From Tuctoria greenei (Eukaryota; Streptophyta; Magnoliopsida; Poales; Poaceae), in contig JAYESD010000009.1 in assembly GCA_036927565.1 (NCBI GenBank), forward strand, positions 166,554,929 to 166,618,928: a stretch of 64,000 nt of DNA. The letters run 5' to 3'. This document shows, one piece after another, positions 1 through 11,800 of the stretch. The stretch's first letter is position 1; each line of letters starts with the position of its first letter. The notes below the pieces were generated by a model, which saw only the letters and a list, made by a program, of their open reading frames with translations, searched no databases and had not been told where the DNA came from. The position numbers and the translations under genes are program-made.

Positions 1-336
1 CGGGTGCGCGAGCGACGGTTGCGCCGCAGGGAAGGAGAGAGGGAAGGGGGAGGCGCCGACAGGCGGGGTCCACGGCGCAGAGAGAGAGAGAAGGAGTGGG
101 GAAGGGTTGGGCCGCGGGAGAGAGGAAGGAAATTGGGCCAGGGGTGAGTTTTGGCCCAACAGGGGGGTTTTATTTGCTTTTCTTTTTCTTTTCCATTTCT
201 TTTCTTTTGATTTGATTTCCAATTCAAATTTAAACGAATTCTACTCGTTTAAACTTCAAAAAAATTCACACAAAAATGCAGGCTACAATGCACAGGGTTT
301 TGATCAAATTTTTATACATGAAATATGGGTGTTACA
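1..336. mobile_element. Probable 3' tail of an LTR or other retroelement
   Basis: A GC-rich, purine-rich stretch (GAGAGAGAGA near 80-92) changes to AT-rich sequence and ends in GGGTGTTACA at 336. This GC-rich-to-AT-rich layout and a TGTTACA end resemble the 3' ends of long grass gypsy LTRs. The 5' end lies outside the window, so neither the TG end nor a target duplication can be checked. Confidence 0.3.
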
Positions 337-429
337 TACAGACAAATAGGCCAATGTAATGCATCAATCAGTTTGATGCAATCTTAATAAATAAACATGT
401 TATCTTTCAGTTATGGGATAAAGTTCATC

Positions 430-518
430 ATTTCATCAACACTGTTAACATAAGTAGCTACTAAAAATATTTAACAATAAGAATTTACTTTCGAGTACTT
501 ATTCGTGCGTGTCGGAGT
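430..518. repeat. 89-bp direct repeat, copy 1 (copy 2 at 2797-2885)
   Basis: The sequence from ATTTCATCAACACTG to GTCGGAGT is present again at 2797-2885 with only a few base changes. The two copies flank the truncated LTR element exactly. Read on the minus strand it covers the end of a PTTA-type exon and part of the following intron. Confidence 0.9.
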
Positions 519-519
519 C

Positions 520-1549
520 TGTCGGTACATGGTGAACCGGGTACCCCTAGATACAAGAAAGGAGGCATGATGGGTCCCACCGCCCGTGGGGGCAGGATCC
601 GACGAGGTCCCAGGGTGCCGCATGGCATGCGGTATAGACGCGCCTCTCCACTGAGGGAAGGTCCAACACTGCCACGTGTCCTGCAGCTCCAGGTGCATCT
701 CCCTCACGGAGGGGAGGTCCGGCGCTGCTACGTGTCCTGCAGGTCTGGGTCCATGTCCCCGCCAAGGAGAGGTCCGGCGTGCTCACCAGGTCGGCAGCCC
801 CGGACCTGCCTCCCTGCGGGAAGAAGGTCCGGTGCAGCCACGTGTCCGACAGCTTCGGGCCCGACCACCCGGCACGGCAGAGGGAAGGACCGAACTCGCC
901 ATGTGGCAAGCAGCACCACACCTAGCTCATCCTGCGACGGCGGCAATAAAGAGGGACAAGCCCAGTGCACCTAAACGGAAAAGACGTGCATGTTCCTTAG
1001 GTAAGCAGGAGCTCGCACTCATAAGTTAAGAGTCATGTACCCAGTCCGTCGATAACAGGCTGGCGCCAAACTACTATGTACGACGAACGAATGAGAGGTC
1101 GCGATAAGACGGACGAGACACTGACTGCCATGATGAGGGGCTATGTGTAGCCCTGCAGCAAGACATGGTCAGGTGGCACATTGAAGCCATTGTCAGGGGA
1201 TAACATTTACTCCCAAATCTTAGGAGGTATTTGGTACACTCAGGTCCACATGTCGGGCCCCGGGTCCCACTTGTAAGCTGCTCGGCCTTGGACTATAAAA
1301 GGACCGAGTGGCAACCGACTAAGGCACATTCACTCAAACTCAGAGCAACTCAACACACTCGAGCAATACAACACACAAACCACCGTGGAGTAGGGTATTA
1401 CGCCCAGGCGGCCCGAACCACGTAAAACCCTCGCGTTCATCATCCACTGCGCTTGATCTTGTTAGGACAAGCCCCCCGGAAATACATCGAACCTCCGCGG
1501 ACTACTTCGGAGCAGGTCCGGGGGAGGTGTCAGTTTAGACACCTCGACA
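520..1549 (+). repeat. 5' LTR of the truncated element (about 1.03 kb)
   Basis: It has TG...CA ends and a TATA box (GACTATAAAAGG, 1291-1302). U3 is built of loose repeats of a GAGG-GGTCCGG-GCTGCCACGTGTCC module that carries CACGTG-type boxes. It is related to the LTRs at 21710, 23367, 23853/25809 and 55241. Confidence 0.85.
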
Positions 1550-1569
1550 TTTGGCGCGCCAAGTAGGGG
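1550..1569 (+). other. Primer binding site region
   Basis: TTTGGCGCGCCAAGTAGGGG directly abuts the LTR end. The same TGGCGCGCC core follows the LTRs at 24701 and (minus strand) 40692. The tRNA is not assigned here. Confidence 0.65.
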
Positions 1570-2796
1570 TTTCTCCTGCAATCATCTTCACCGACATCAT
1601 GGTGAACGCATGTTCCAACGCAAGTTCCTCTAGGCCACAGCCCCGCCAGCAGGCGGTGTGTGAGGATCAAGCTTCATCTCACCCCAGAGCTGGGTCCCGC
1701 TCCAGAGCTAGAAGATCTGGACCAGCGTGACGCCGTGCAGTCACTCTGCTGACTGCAGGCCCGCACGACACAGCACGGCGCACTCCTGTCGCAACGGCTG
1801 CTACAGCACCACCGGCGGCAAGCCCGAAGCGTGCGCTCCTGGCCGCACGTGCACTGCTCCGCAATGCACCGACGGCAGGTGCCCCACAGGGGGCGACCCA
1901 GCATTGGGTAAACGACGTCGACCACTTGGTCGTTGCTGCACTCTAAGCGACCCCGCAGGACGGGAGGCGAGCAGCATCAACTTTTGTTTCACTGTCCCGT
2001 ACGCCTATAGTCGACCGTCGGACCGCAGATAGCCGCTCGACAAGGCTTTCGATAGCATACCTGCGGGCTGAGCTGCAGCGCCGTAGGGCAAGCGAGGACT
2101 GCCGAGTCGTCATCGAACGACAGAAGGAGCGGCGCCGCAACCTTGAGGCCGACTACAGCCTGCCGGGTCCCGAACCCCAGGCGCACGACGCTCTTCCGCC
2201 GTGACAGGGGTACGTGACACCCCACGCGCAGCACCAGGCGTGCGCGGCGCCCCCTCAGCACAAGGCGTACGTCTCGCCCCTTCCTCTCCAGGAGTATGGT
2301 GTGCCTCCGCGAGCGGCACCTCAACACCAGGCGTACGCGGTGCCGGTAGAGCGCCTCGACGCCGAGGTGCCCGCCTAAGCGCCTAGGTATGTGACCAGAC
2401 GACCAAGCAGCAGCGGCGGCGGGCGGAAATCTGGAGCGACGAGCGGGATTCTGGAGGCGGCGGGCGTCGAGTGTGGGCAGCTCGTGAGGGAGCGAACCGT
2501 TATTTAAAGACCCAGTTAAAGGCCTATATTGCAACCCTAACTTTTATGGCCTCTACTAGTCCCAGCGCCGCCTCTTTCGCCTCTGCTCCCAGCGCTGCCT
2601 CCCATGGCGTCGGCCGCCTCTGCTCCCTAGTCGTCGACCGTCGATCCCGCTTGGGTCGTGCCTCCGTCGCCCCTGCCCTCCCTTCGGTGCCTCCTCGGCT
2701 CCTCCACACCTCTGTCGGTCGCGGCCAGGCGAGGCGACCAGCCCAGGCGTCCGGGCCAGAGCGCCAGGCCGCCTAGACGACGCCTCAAAAATGCGG

Positions 2797-3235
2797 ATTT
2801 CATCAACACTGTTAACATAAGTAGCTACTAAAAATATTTAATAATAAGAATTTACTTTCAAGTACTTATTCGTGTGTGTCGGAGTTGTTCTTAAACGGAT
2901 CCCATTCCTGCTGTTTCTGATGCCGCTTCTGGTAGTCGTTAACAGCCTGGATGCGGGTGTATGACAACGCTTGCGTCACCAGCTTCCGAGCATTCGTGTG
3001 GAACACGACTCTCGCGTGCTCCATCATGCTCTCGCTCGTTTCCTGTACCTCAGCTTTAAGAAAACAAACATTTAAACGATATGCATTAACGATTTAAATG
3101 AGTTGAAAAATATAAACATTTAAGCTTACTGTGAAATCGTTCCACACGGCCATTTGAAAGATGTCGTGCACCTCGTGAGAGACACGAATGTAGTCGTCCC
3201 ACAATAAAGCAGAGACATGAAACGCATAAACTGTT
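2797..3235 (-). pseudogene. PTTA/En-Spm type CACTA protein fragment (Transposase_24-like)
   Basis: On the minus strand, about 3060-2886 reads as a relative of the PTTA protein in the large CACTA at about 7290-7100: the shared pattern is H-RVVFH-NARKL followed by a TRI-A stretch. The next exon piece (3230-3130) has W-DYIRVSHEVHDI, matching the WDDYA-AHD stretch near 7440-7390. It is a partial gene with no termini of its own in view, and the LTR element at 520-2796 sits inside it. It is a transposon relic, not a host gene. Confidence 0.6.
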
Positions 3236-3615
3236 CTGGGGTTTACTAATAACCTTTCACATGAAGGCGTGTATCGCAGCTTCTATCATGTACGTAGTCA
3301 TAACAACGACCTATATGAGCAGTCATATAATCATGATGGAACAAGCCTTGATGGTATCAACCAGTCAATAGATGCGAGACCCCACACGGCCGGGTGCTTA
3401 ATTTTGGGTTGCGTGGCCCAGTGAAACCCCTTAAAAATCACTCAATCAGAGGGGGCCGGGACCTGCACTGCACCGGGTTTCGATCGATGACGACAAGCAA
3501 GCAAGCGGGAGAGCGTTTGTGGAGGTTGGCGGATGATACACCAGCCGGGTGAAACAAGGTGCGATTTGGTACACTTGCTGGTAGGTGCACGCGGATTGTG
3601 AGAAGAAAATACGTA
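3236..3615. other. Unassigned intergenic sequence
   Basis: I see no coding signal, terminal repeats or family I recognise. Short ORFs here lack any domain pattern. Confidence 0.5.
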
Positions 3616-3712
3616 CTCCCTCCGTCCCATGAACTTGTCGGTTTGTAGTTCATTTTTCGCTTTATAGTTCAAAAATGAACTACAAAGCGACAAGTTCATG
3701 AGACGGAAGGAG
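3616..3712. mobile_element. Stowaway MITE (Tc1/mariner type), 97 bp
   Basis: It begins CTCCCTCCGTCCCATGAACTT and ends with the complement, AAGTTCATGAGACGGAAGGAG, flanked by TA on both sides (3614-3615 and 3713-3714). The whole sequence folds into one hairpin. The CTCCCTCCGTCCC terminus and TA target duplication are the standard Stowaway signature. Confidence 0.93.
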
Positions 3713-3960
3713 TACACCAGACTACCTGAGAGGCTGAACCAGCGCTACAAGCAACGACGTCACACATGCCATAACAAGATCTTTTCAGTTGTTGGAGATA
3801 ACACGTCCTGGTGATGGAGATAAAGATTGAAGACTAGACATAGGATTAGATTTGGTAGTTAATACGTAATATGGACGTGTGTAGCAGATGGATTGATTTG
3901 TTTCTTGTTTCTTTTCTTGTTGGGCTCGGTTGCTTGTCCAGGTGCCGCAAGTGGAAATGT

Positions 3961-4218
3961 CTAGTATGCAATCTAATTTATGGTGCAATCATGCAATCAT
4001 CCACTCCCAATCATTGGATGTCCATCCTAGGGTGGTTGCATTTTTTCACTTAACTCCCCCTACCGGATGTCCATCCTAGGGTGGTTGCATTTTTTCACTT
4101 AACTCCCCCCATGTGGTGGAGGGAGTTAAGTGAAAAAACGAAACCACCCTAGGATGGACATTCAATGGTTGATGATGGATGATTGCATGATTGCACCATA
4201 ATTCAGATTGCATACTAG
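3961..4218. mobile_element. Fold-back MITE, copy 1, with a 49-bp duplication in one arm
   Basis: The left arm from TATGCAATCT (3965) is complementary to the right arm ending AGATTGCATA (4214), continuing through GGTGCAATCATGCAATCATCC and AGGGTGGTT-TTTTTTCACTTAACTCC to a short GTGGTGGAGG apex. CTAG lies on both outer edges (3961-3964, 4215-4218), as a 4-bp duplication or part of the inverted repeat. The left arm holds a perfect tandem duplication (4016-4064 and from 4065) absent from the right arm. Confidence 0.8.
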
Positions 4219-4580
4219 TCATTCCCGCCGCACGTAACAACCCACTTCGCCACTATCTTCTACCGTTACTATTTATATGAACACATATAGCATACATGTT
4301 GGACAAGACCAACACAGCAGTTCAACCCACGCTTTTCACCGCATCTAACGGCTACACACTCCCCGACACGATATCGTCGACCACGTCCAATGGCACACTG
4401 AGGCACGACGAACCCAGCTTTCACCTCCCCTCCGTTCTTCTAGCTATGCCGATTCCATTAAAACTGTTCTCTTCTCTTTTTTTTTGTTCTTTGAATTGAC
4501 GCCGCCCTGGATGGATTTGGTTCTTGCCTTCTTGGTTTGTGCAGAACCAGCAGAGTAACTCCAGGCAGAAGGGCAATGAC
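4219..4580. other. Unassigned sequence between two MITEs
   Basis: A 67-codon reading frame (4296-4499) is open but has no recognisable domain, no conserved context and a poly-T stretch. I do not support a gene here. Confidence 0.4.
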
Positions 4581-4786
4581 TACAATACAATCAGAGTTTT
4601 GGTGCAATCGTGCAATCAAACATCCATAATCGTTGGATTTGTATCCTATGGCTGTTGCCTATTTTTATTTAACCCCCTCCATCAGGTGGAGGGAGTTAAA
4701 TAAAAAAAGCACGGTTCGTAGAATACTAATCCAACAGTTGAGGATGATTAATTGCACGATTGCACCAAACACCTGATTGCATTCTA
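4581..4786. mobile_element. Fold-back MITE, copy 2 of the same family
   Basis: AATACAATCAG (4584-4594) pairs with CTGATTGCATT (4773-4783), and inner blocks TTTGGTGCAATCGTGCAAT and GGTGGAGGGAGTTAAATAAAAAA are shared with the MITE at 3961-4218. It lacks the 49-bp duplication. Edges are approximate and no clear target duplication is visible. Confidence 0.65.
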
Positions 4787-5084
4787 ATCGCTCTCGGGCA
4801 GAAGGCGATTCCCGCCGTATAATCTCTTTGGTTGATTGTGTGGTGTCTGCCTGACTACGATTTTATTCACTGATTGCTTCTTTTAGTTTCTACTTGACAG
4901 GCGTACACCTTTCTCATTTTTTAATTATTATCATTAAAATACAATTTTAGTTTGATTTTGAACTAGATTTATTGTACTGACAATAATACCAGCTTGAAAA
5001 TACATGTTATGGAACCATATACTCACAAATGTAGCTGCACACTCGTGGGACATTAATCTGCTAGTTTACTTTGAGGATATACGC
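4787..5084. other. Probable 3' flank of CASP-like gene copy A (left side of the CACTA insertion)
   Basis: The last about 70 bases align loosely with 53185-53240, next to CASP-like copy B: an AxTCAC-A-A-TGTAG block, a TTAATxTG block and GAGGATATA. The sequence right of the CACTA (43606 on) continues the alignment with TACAATC. This places 5084 and 43606 as formerly adjacent. Confidence 0.5.
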
Positions 5085-5480
5085 CACTACAAAAAAAACC
5101 ATCGATTAACGATGATAAAAAACTGTTGTTAATAAGGGATCTACCATCGTAAATAAGCTGTTTACGACGGCATGTGCTTATTTGCGACGGTTTTCAGCTG
5201 TCTCCGAATATTAGTCGTAAATAAGGATATTTACAACGGCAATCGTTGTAAATAAACTTATTTATGATGGCCAAACCAGTCTGTCACAAATAAGCACCCT
5301 CGTGCCATGTGGCAGCCCGAGGAATTTATTTACAACCGCCAGGAACCAGGCTGTCGTAAGGTCTACAACAATCATAATTAATATTAACTTATTTATGACG
5401 GTCTTGGCGGCTGTCATAAATAATATTGGCTTATTTACGATGACCAAGTACTAGAAATCATTGTAAATAAGGAAGGTAAT
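5085..5480. repeat. CACTA terminus and subterminal repeats (left, 3' end)
   Basis: After the terminal CACTACAAAAAAAACC there are about ten copies, in both orientations, of a word like TTATTTACGACGG / CCGTCGTAAATAA, some decayed by transitions. In En/Spm-type elements such subterminal repeats bind the element's own protein. The same word recurs at 43380-43590. Confidence 0.85.
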
Positions 5481-5784
5481 AGAAAATGTTGTCTTAGCTT
5501 CGAGTCCAGTCCTGGCTAGATGGCAAGCTCACATAAGCATTCACAAAACAGAATAATAGCACAATATGCACTATAAACCATTAACAAAACACTAATACAC
5601 AAACAACACACGCCACGGTACCTCGTTCGCTTCCTCCGGAGCCTAGGAAGTCATCCTCGAGTCATCGTCCAAGTAACGGTAGTTGCGGCGATAGAGTGTG
5701 AGCCTCTGTCGTCGATCTCTATGATGTACAAGTGTAGTTAGACAAGTTATAATTTTACATGTGCATATTTGACTAAATTTGCTT

Positions 5785-6020
5785 ATTACAAACTATATTT
5801 GAGCAAATTTAACTAGTTTTGGCTATGTTTGAGTAAGTTTGATCATATTTTACTAAGTTTGAGCATGTTTAACTAGTTTTGACTATGTTTAAATAAGTTT
5901 GATCATATTTTACAAAGTTTGAGCAAGTTTAAGTAGTTTTGGCTATGTTTGAGTAAGTTTGATTATATTTTACTAAATTTGAGCAAGTTTAACTAGTTTT
6001 GGCTATGCTTGAGTAATTTT
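5785..6020. repeat. 60-bp tandem repeat (about 4 copies) inside the CACTA
   Basis: The unit GGCTATGTTTGAGTAAGTTT-GATCATATTTTACTAAGTTT-GAGCAAGTTTAACTAGTTTT repeats with an exact 60-bp period at 5821-5880, 5881-5940 and 5941-6000, with partial units on both sides. It lies 3' of the PTTA coding part and has no open frame. Confidence 0.9.
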
Positions 6021-6099
6021 ATACCTGTGCTCCTGTCGTCGGCATCTGTGGTGGGCCGGTGGCACGGTCACCGGTGGCTCCCACCAGGGAAAGACGGGT

Positions 6100-8140
6100 T
6101 GTTGTCTTGTGGCTATAGCCTGCGAATACAAAGCAAACCATTATCACATATATGTCATTGAGATATTTGAAATGTTAAGTACAATGCTCAGGGCTTACCT
6201 GCATGGCCATTTGCACCTGTAACATGTATCAGGTTTGATACTCGTCCCTAGCCCTGATAGTCATTGTCTGTCTCTCCCTTTCTAGTTGCAGCTCCTCTTA
6301 CGTCCTTTGAAGCTCCTCACGGACATCTGGAGGTCTAGGTCTCGACTAGAACGAGTGCTCGATCCAGCCTGGTGCGATGAAGAGGCTCTCGAGTAATGCC
6401 ACGTCTCCCTAGAATCGACCGCTCCATCGAAGATGGCTAACTTACAGAAAGAAGAAATATTATTAAATTTTGTATCTCAAAGTACGTAATAATAAATAAA
6501 AAATTCATCGTCTGTAAGGTTTCCCGTCTCTGTTTGCATACGCGGTTTGGGGATGATTGGCACGCTCTGCCAATCATACTCTTCATCATGAAGTCTTGAC
6601 GCCTCCTGCACATACCTTGCCTAGACATATTTAAAAATAACATCATCAAAACATCTTCTGAGAACATAGCTAGTCAGACTGGGAACATAGCTGGTCAGGC
6701 TGCAACGGGTCACTTCTCTTGCGACCCCTCTTCCACACCTGAATTTGTCGGCTCCTGACCGTTCTTGTGCTTCTATAGATACGTGTTAGCACAATAAAGA
6801 TTATAAAATTACTTAAATAGAATTGAAGTCACACTTAACATGCATCTAGAGAGATGTAAATAGCCGTCAGCACCAAACCTATGTTCTCCGTCTGTTCCTC
6901 TATCTCTCGACGGGTCCTAGAGATGCCCTGGAAGCCGTCGCTCGCCCACAGGGCATACAGGTCACGGTACGCGTCCAGATGATTATCTAGCCACGCTAGA
7001 CTAACATGCACACATTTATTATTGGATGAAAACATTGTTAACGGAATTGGATAACGGAGCAATGTAAAATAACACAATTTACCTCCGAGTACTCTGCCTC
7101 CGTCAAGTACGTGGTAGCCATGTTCCTAAACGACCAGAGCTCACCCTCTCTTAGATGAATCTTCAAGTACACTCTTGTAGCTTAAATTCGAGTGTTCAAT
7201 AGTAGTTGCATCATGAGCTTCCTCGCGTTTTTGTGGAAGACGACCCTGATGTGATCCACCTGGGCCTTGTCTTCCAAATGGTATCGTGCTAGGAAGAACA
7301 AATATACAAGTAAGTGTATTCAACATATAATAGATTTGTATTACAAAATATTCTTCATACTTACTATGAGGTCAATCCACACAACCTTCTGGTGGTTGCC
7401 ATGATCAAAGTCGTGAGCGGTAGCGTAATCGTCCCAAGGCATGGCAGGGACACCGTTCACTATATCAAGATAGTGCAAACAGATAAGACGTCCGAGGACA
7501 CCGTTCACTTGCTTATGATGTCCCTAACCCGTGAACTAATCATCGTACTAAGACCTGATACATAATTCTCGATTAGTGCATATATAAGTTTAAAACAACC
7601 TAGAATAGTTATAGATTTACTTACTTATCGCCAACTGGACAAATAATGATCCAATTGTCTGGGTTTGCAGGAGCTGGAGGAGGAGCTACATAGTGGCTTA
7701 TGTGGCTCCTCCTAGTCCACCGCTTTGGAGCCGTCTCTACATCAGGTGACCCAAAAGAGTGGTTACCCTAGTGCCCTGGCTCGCTAGCCGGATCGGAAGC
7801 CGACTCCAAAGGATGGCTACTCAACCCCAAAGTGTGGTCATCAAGAGGACCCCTCGCCTCTGAGTACTCGGACGTAGAGTTGTCCTGACAATTTAAAAGA
7901 ACCATAATATAGATGAATGAAGTACTTATGCAATTTAAGAACTTATGTAATTTAAGATTGTTAACAATTTTATTTACTTATTGTGATCGCTGTAAGGTGA
8001 CAGTTCTGCACAACGGCTCCGGAGCCCATCTACCCCCGTTAGACAAAATGCCCTAAAAGACATTGTATGTTGTCCTGGGCAAAAACCCCTCACCCCCTTT
8101 CCCTTTTCCTTCCCTTGCTCGATGACATCCTGTTGAAAGG
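6100..8140 (-). pseudogene. PTTA-type second gene of the CACTA (Transposase_24-like), decayed
   Basis: Exon-like pieces read right to left on the minus strand. 7890-7620 is an acidic, proline-rich N-terminal part ending in an NPDNWIIICP stretch. About 7440-7370 reads WDDYATAHDFDHGN. 7290-7090 reads VDHIRVVFHKNARKLMM, and about 7000-6890 reads RDLYALWASDGFQGISR. The last block is a hallmark of the plant Ptta/En/Spm transposase family (Pfam Transposase_24). The 3' part (about 6730-6100) is rich in Arg and Gln codons and interrupted by intron-like AT-rich gaps. In-frame stops show it is dead. It follows TNP2, the normal CACTA gene order. Confidence 0.65.
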
Positions 8141-8347
8141 AAAATTTGCTAATGAATTTAAAATAAAATTTAGAAGAGGAATGAAGAGATGAAGAAAATC
8201 TTACTTGTAATCAGTTTCAAAATTCATCAATATCACGACCATGTACTCTACTTCTTAAACCGGACCATCGATCCTCTGTCATGGTTGTTTCTCATTTTTA
8301 TTTTTTGCATCTCACCAGTCTCTACATCTTTAGCATCTCCAACTAAG

Positions 8348-8887
8348 TCATTGCTCTTGTTCTTGGTAAATAACAGCATTCTCACCATTCAACAATAATG
8401 GAGTATCATGGTACCCAACATCATCTGGTGTATATAACCGCTCACGAGGATTCACATTGTGTACAATCCACCAAGCACTAAGCTTTTCACATGGATAATA
8501 TAGATAATACACTTGCTCGACTAGGTGTGCAAGAATGAAGGTGTCGTAGCCTAGTAGTTGTTCGTTGTATTTCACTTCTACCATGCCAAATTGGTTATGT
8601 CGAGTTCTATTATTATTATCAAATTAATCACAATCAAAGAAGACTACTTTAAGCTCCTTATTCCCAACAAAACTGAATTCAAGGATTTTTTTAATGATCC
8701 TATCATAATTAGTTTCCCATCCTTCAGCGTCAAATGCCCTCGTCACAACTCTGATATTAGATGTTATCGTGAGAGGATGAAGAGATTCAAATTCAGTTGA
8801 ACGGAATCAAAACCTATTGACGTCGTATCGACTATAGCTTCTAATTTTAATGAATCCGTAGGATAGTTGTTGCAAATCCTCATGGAC
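8348..8887 (-). pseudogene. TNP2 transposase, segment 6 of 6 (C-terminal DUF4216 region)
   Basis: The minus strand reads SYSRYDVNRF, then VVTRAFDAEGWETNY, then GNKELKVVFFDC, then EQVYYLYYPCEKLSAWW and NPRERLYTPDDVGYH. This is the C-terminal DUF4216-type region of TNP2-like proteins. The first codons continue directly from segment 5 at 14239, across the solo LTR and its TGGAC duplication. One in-frame stop lies after VNRF and the frame shifts near 8600. Confidence 0.85.
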
Positions 8888-11800
8888 TGTGGGGACCGGA
8901 GTCCACACCTCCGAAGATCTCATTGGGTGGTGCCGTGCGATGCGGCACCTAACAGCACACCCAAAAAGGATACCAAAACATATAAATTTTCATTTCATAA
9001 TAAGAAGAGTTTACAAAAGAGTGTACAACAGAAGTACACACACAGCGGAAAATATATACTCATAATCTCACCTAACTAAGCAGGAGAGAAAACGTCCATG
9101 CCCTAGGACGCTTCTCACTAGCAACATGACGATCATTCAACAGCGGCGTGGTTCACATGAGATTTATCTCGACACCTCGAGTCTCATGTACAACCTGAAC
9201 AGCAGAAATAAAACTAATACCTGCAAAAATCGTTAAAGCGCAAACGTGAGCATAAGGCTCAGCAAGACTAACCCGTCTCACTAGACATATGCAGGGGTAA
9301 GTACTAAGCATTGGTAAGGAATAGCATAAAGGACTCGCCTACAAGTGGATCCCTATAATCAGGTTTTATGTAGCAAATGACATTCTCCGAGCACGGCACA
9401 TCATGGGCTCCACAATCAAACAAGAAACGCTTTACCGATGATATGACATGCCCAGAGCACATAATGCTATTACAGCTAAAGTACGGGAAATTGTAAACTT
9501 TTAATTGTACTATCTCTAAATCATACAAGGTTGCAAAGTAATTATAATTCAATGCCATATGATTTTCTGGGTTCTTTAGTATTTACTACGTCACGACACA
9601 GTGAACAAGTGGTACTCTATTACTGCGAGGGACAGTGATTGCAATCAGGACACACCCGGACAACACGACACATACGTCGTTCGGAAGTGTCAGCGAGCAC
9701 ACCTGTACCTACATAACACTTCAGTACTAGGCGTATATGGCCACCTTTCACAAGAAACTCAAACACCGAGCACGTCTCACCTCCGCGAACAAAAGGTCTC
9801 CGCACGGAACACCTCATGTGTCCGCCGACCGATTTACACCTTACTGTCCTCAACCCACCCCTATCGATGGTGAGTTAATGGGCCTCGACACCCTAGTTAT
9901 CAAGTTACATCAGTTTATTGGATTCCATATGTCCATTATGTCGCCGGTACAAGTCAAGCTTGTTCTGCGGGGCCGCACATGAAGCGGGCCTTAATCGACA
10001 CAGTCAGAGATATGCAACCAAGACCACGTCTTGTCGCTTCCTATCCATCTCTGACCGGTCTCCATTTCATTATATTATGCCATGTTCTATCTAACCAATC
10101 CTGTGAGATATGTCCTACATCTCTCGCGAGTAGATTTCAACTACTCGACTTCTACCAGATTTCCTATGCATTAGCAAAGCAGTTACTACAGGTCAAACTG
10201 TAACACGTTCCATCCAACCCTTGGGATTTGTGGTTATGCAAGTGGAGTATCAATCACCCTATACGTAATGCACATATCAAACTTAAGACGTAAGGTGATA
10301 AAGACTGTAAAAAAACTCTGTAAAGCTTTTAAATGCAAACCGGGGCTTGCCTTAGTTTGCGACTCTACTTCAATGTCAGTGGTTATTGGCTTGGTCTTCC
10401 TCCGAAGAGTCCGCCATGGAACTTCAAGTTGGAACACTCTGGCCTTCTCCTCCAAGTGAATATCCTCATCGATCACCTACCATCATGTTTCCTATCGACA
10501 TGATATGCATATAAGTAAGTAATATAAGGAAACACTAGAGTTAAGAAGATTGTGTACTCTTTAGGAACGACGAGATTGACTAAGAGGAACAAACATGCCT
10601 CTGTTGTGTGGATAAACAAAGGATGACTCAAGGTGGCATAGTAGTGTCGAGATAAGCACTGAAAGGTGCAATTTAATGACACATCGCGATTTAGCACTCG
10701 ACACTTGGAGCTATGCCGCTCAAAGAGTGATAAGGTAGAATGGTGAAGAAGCATTACTGGACTGTGTGATGTAAGGAAGACTAAGCGATCAAGATGGAGC
10801 ATTGAAATCTTAAGGCATGAGTGAACTGTGCAACAAGAGGTTGTGACTTAGAAGTCGACCAATGAAGTTACACAAACTCATTAAGAGTAAGCCTAATTAC
10901 GTGACAAGTGTGGTCGCAGGGTTCTGATAAGGATGAACCAGGGTGAAACCCTAGCGACACTTGGGAGTAAAGTGAGGTCAACATTCTTTGGACTTAAGAC
11001 ATCATAACGAGCCTTGTTAACCTGACGTGAGTACTAAGACACGTTTAGAGGACCTTTAGGTAAATCAATCGCTATGACTATCTTCGCAAACATCGTCCAA
11101 GTTCTTACATGACACTATTGCAGTGTCCTTTGCAAGATTGTCCAAAAGAGCTCGATAAGCTACTGGGACTTGAACATGATGTGAGACCTTGTCGTGACGG
11201 CATGCTTTGCCATCTCGAGAAGATCGTCTTAGCGAGGTCCACATCAACCCGAACTCGTCAATGGGGTGAGCGGAATCCCGAACACCACCTTGTGAGTCTT
11301 AAGGCTAGTGATGTCGACTCGGTTGTTGATAAGCGACTCGACAAACCTGCCGTCGAAGAAGTAGTACACCAAGTTAACCAATCCTGTGATCGGTTAGGGA
11401 ACATCCTCGACACAACCAAGGAACTCTTATCCAAGGTTCCCCTTGGTCTAGTTCTCCTTGTTGGTCGCAATGTTCTTGCATACCCCTACCCCAGGTCATG
11501 GGTGATCACCAACACCCTGGTTTGACCTAGAAGACATTTCATCGAGCACCTTGGCTACACTCAGGACTCGACGAGTCTCACCTCGACTAAACCCTAATTT
11601 GGATAAACGACTGTTGACCGTTGTGTCGTGGTTGTGTTCCAGCATCATGTACATTACAGGCATCCTTCATCTCGATGTTGGGACATGATGATGGCTCGGA
11701 ATGTCACGACGACGTCATGTGGTCAACGACTTCGACGCGGCTCATGGTGGAGCATCACGAGCACGCACGGACAAGCCAACGCGATCCAAAAGCCAAAGAA

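Larger units (their letters stand above)
520..2796 (+). mobile_element. Truncated gypsy-like LTR element (5' LTR plus partial internal region)
   Basis: A complete LTR runs from TGTCGGTACATGG (520) to ACCTCGACA (1549). It is followed at once by TTTGGCGCGCCAAGTAGGGG (1550-1569), the primer-site type seen next to the other gypsy-like LTRs in this window (24702, 40691). The internal part (1550-2796) has no long ORF; it is GC-rich, degenerate, gag-leader-like sequence, and no second LTR follows. At 2797 the host sequence resumes with a second copy of the 89 bp that precede the element. It is therefore a 5'-complete, 3'-truncated copy. Confidence 0.8.

Noticed and set aside
4296..4499. Small host gene between MITEs
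   Set aside because: 67 codons with no domain, no homologue in view and a poly-T near the end.
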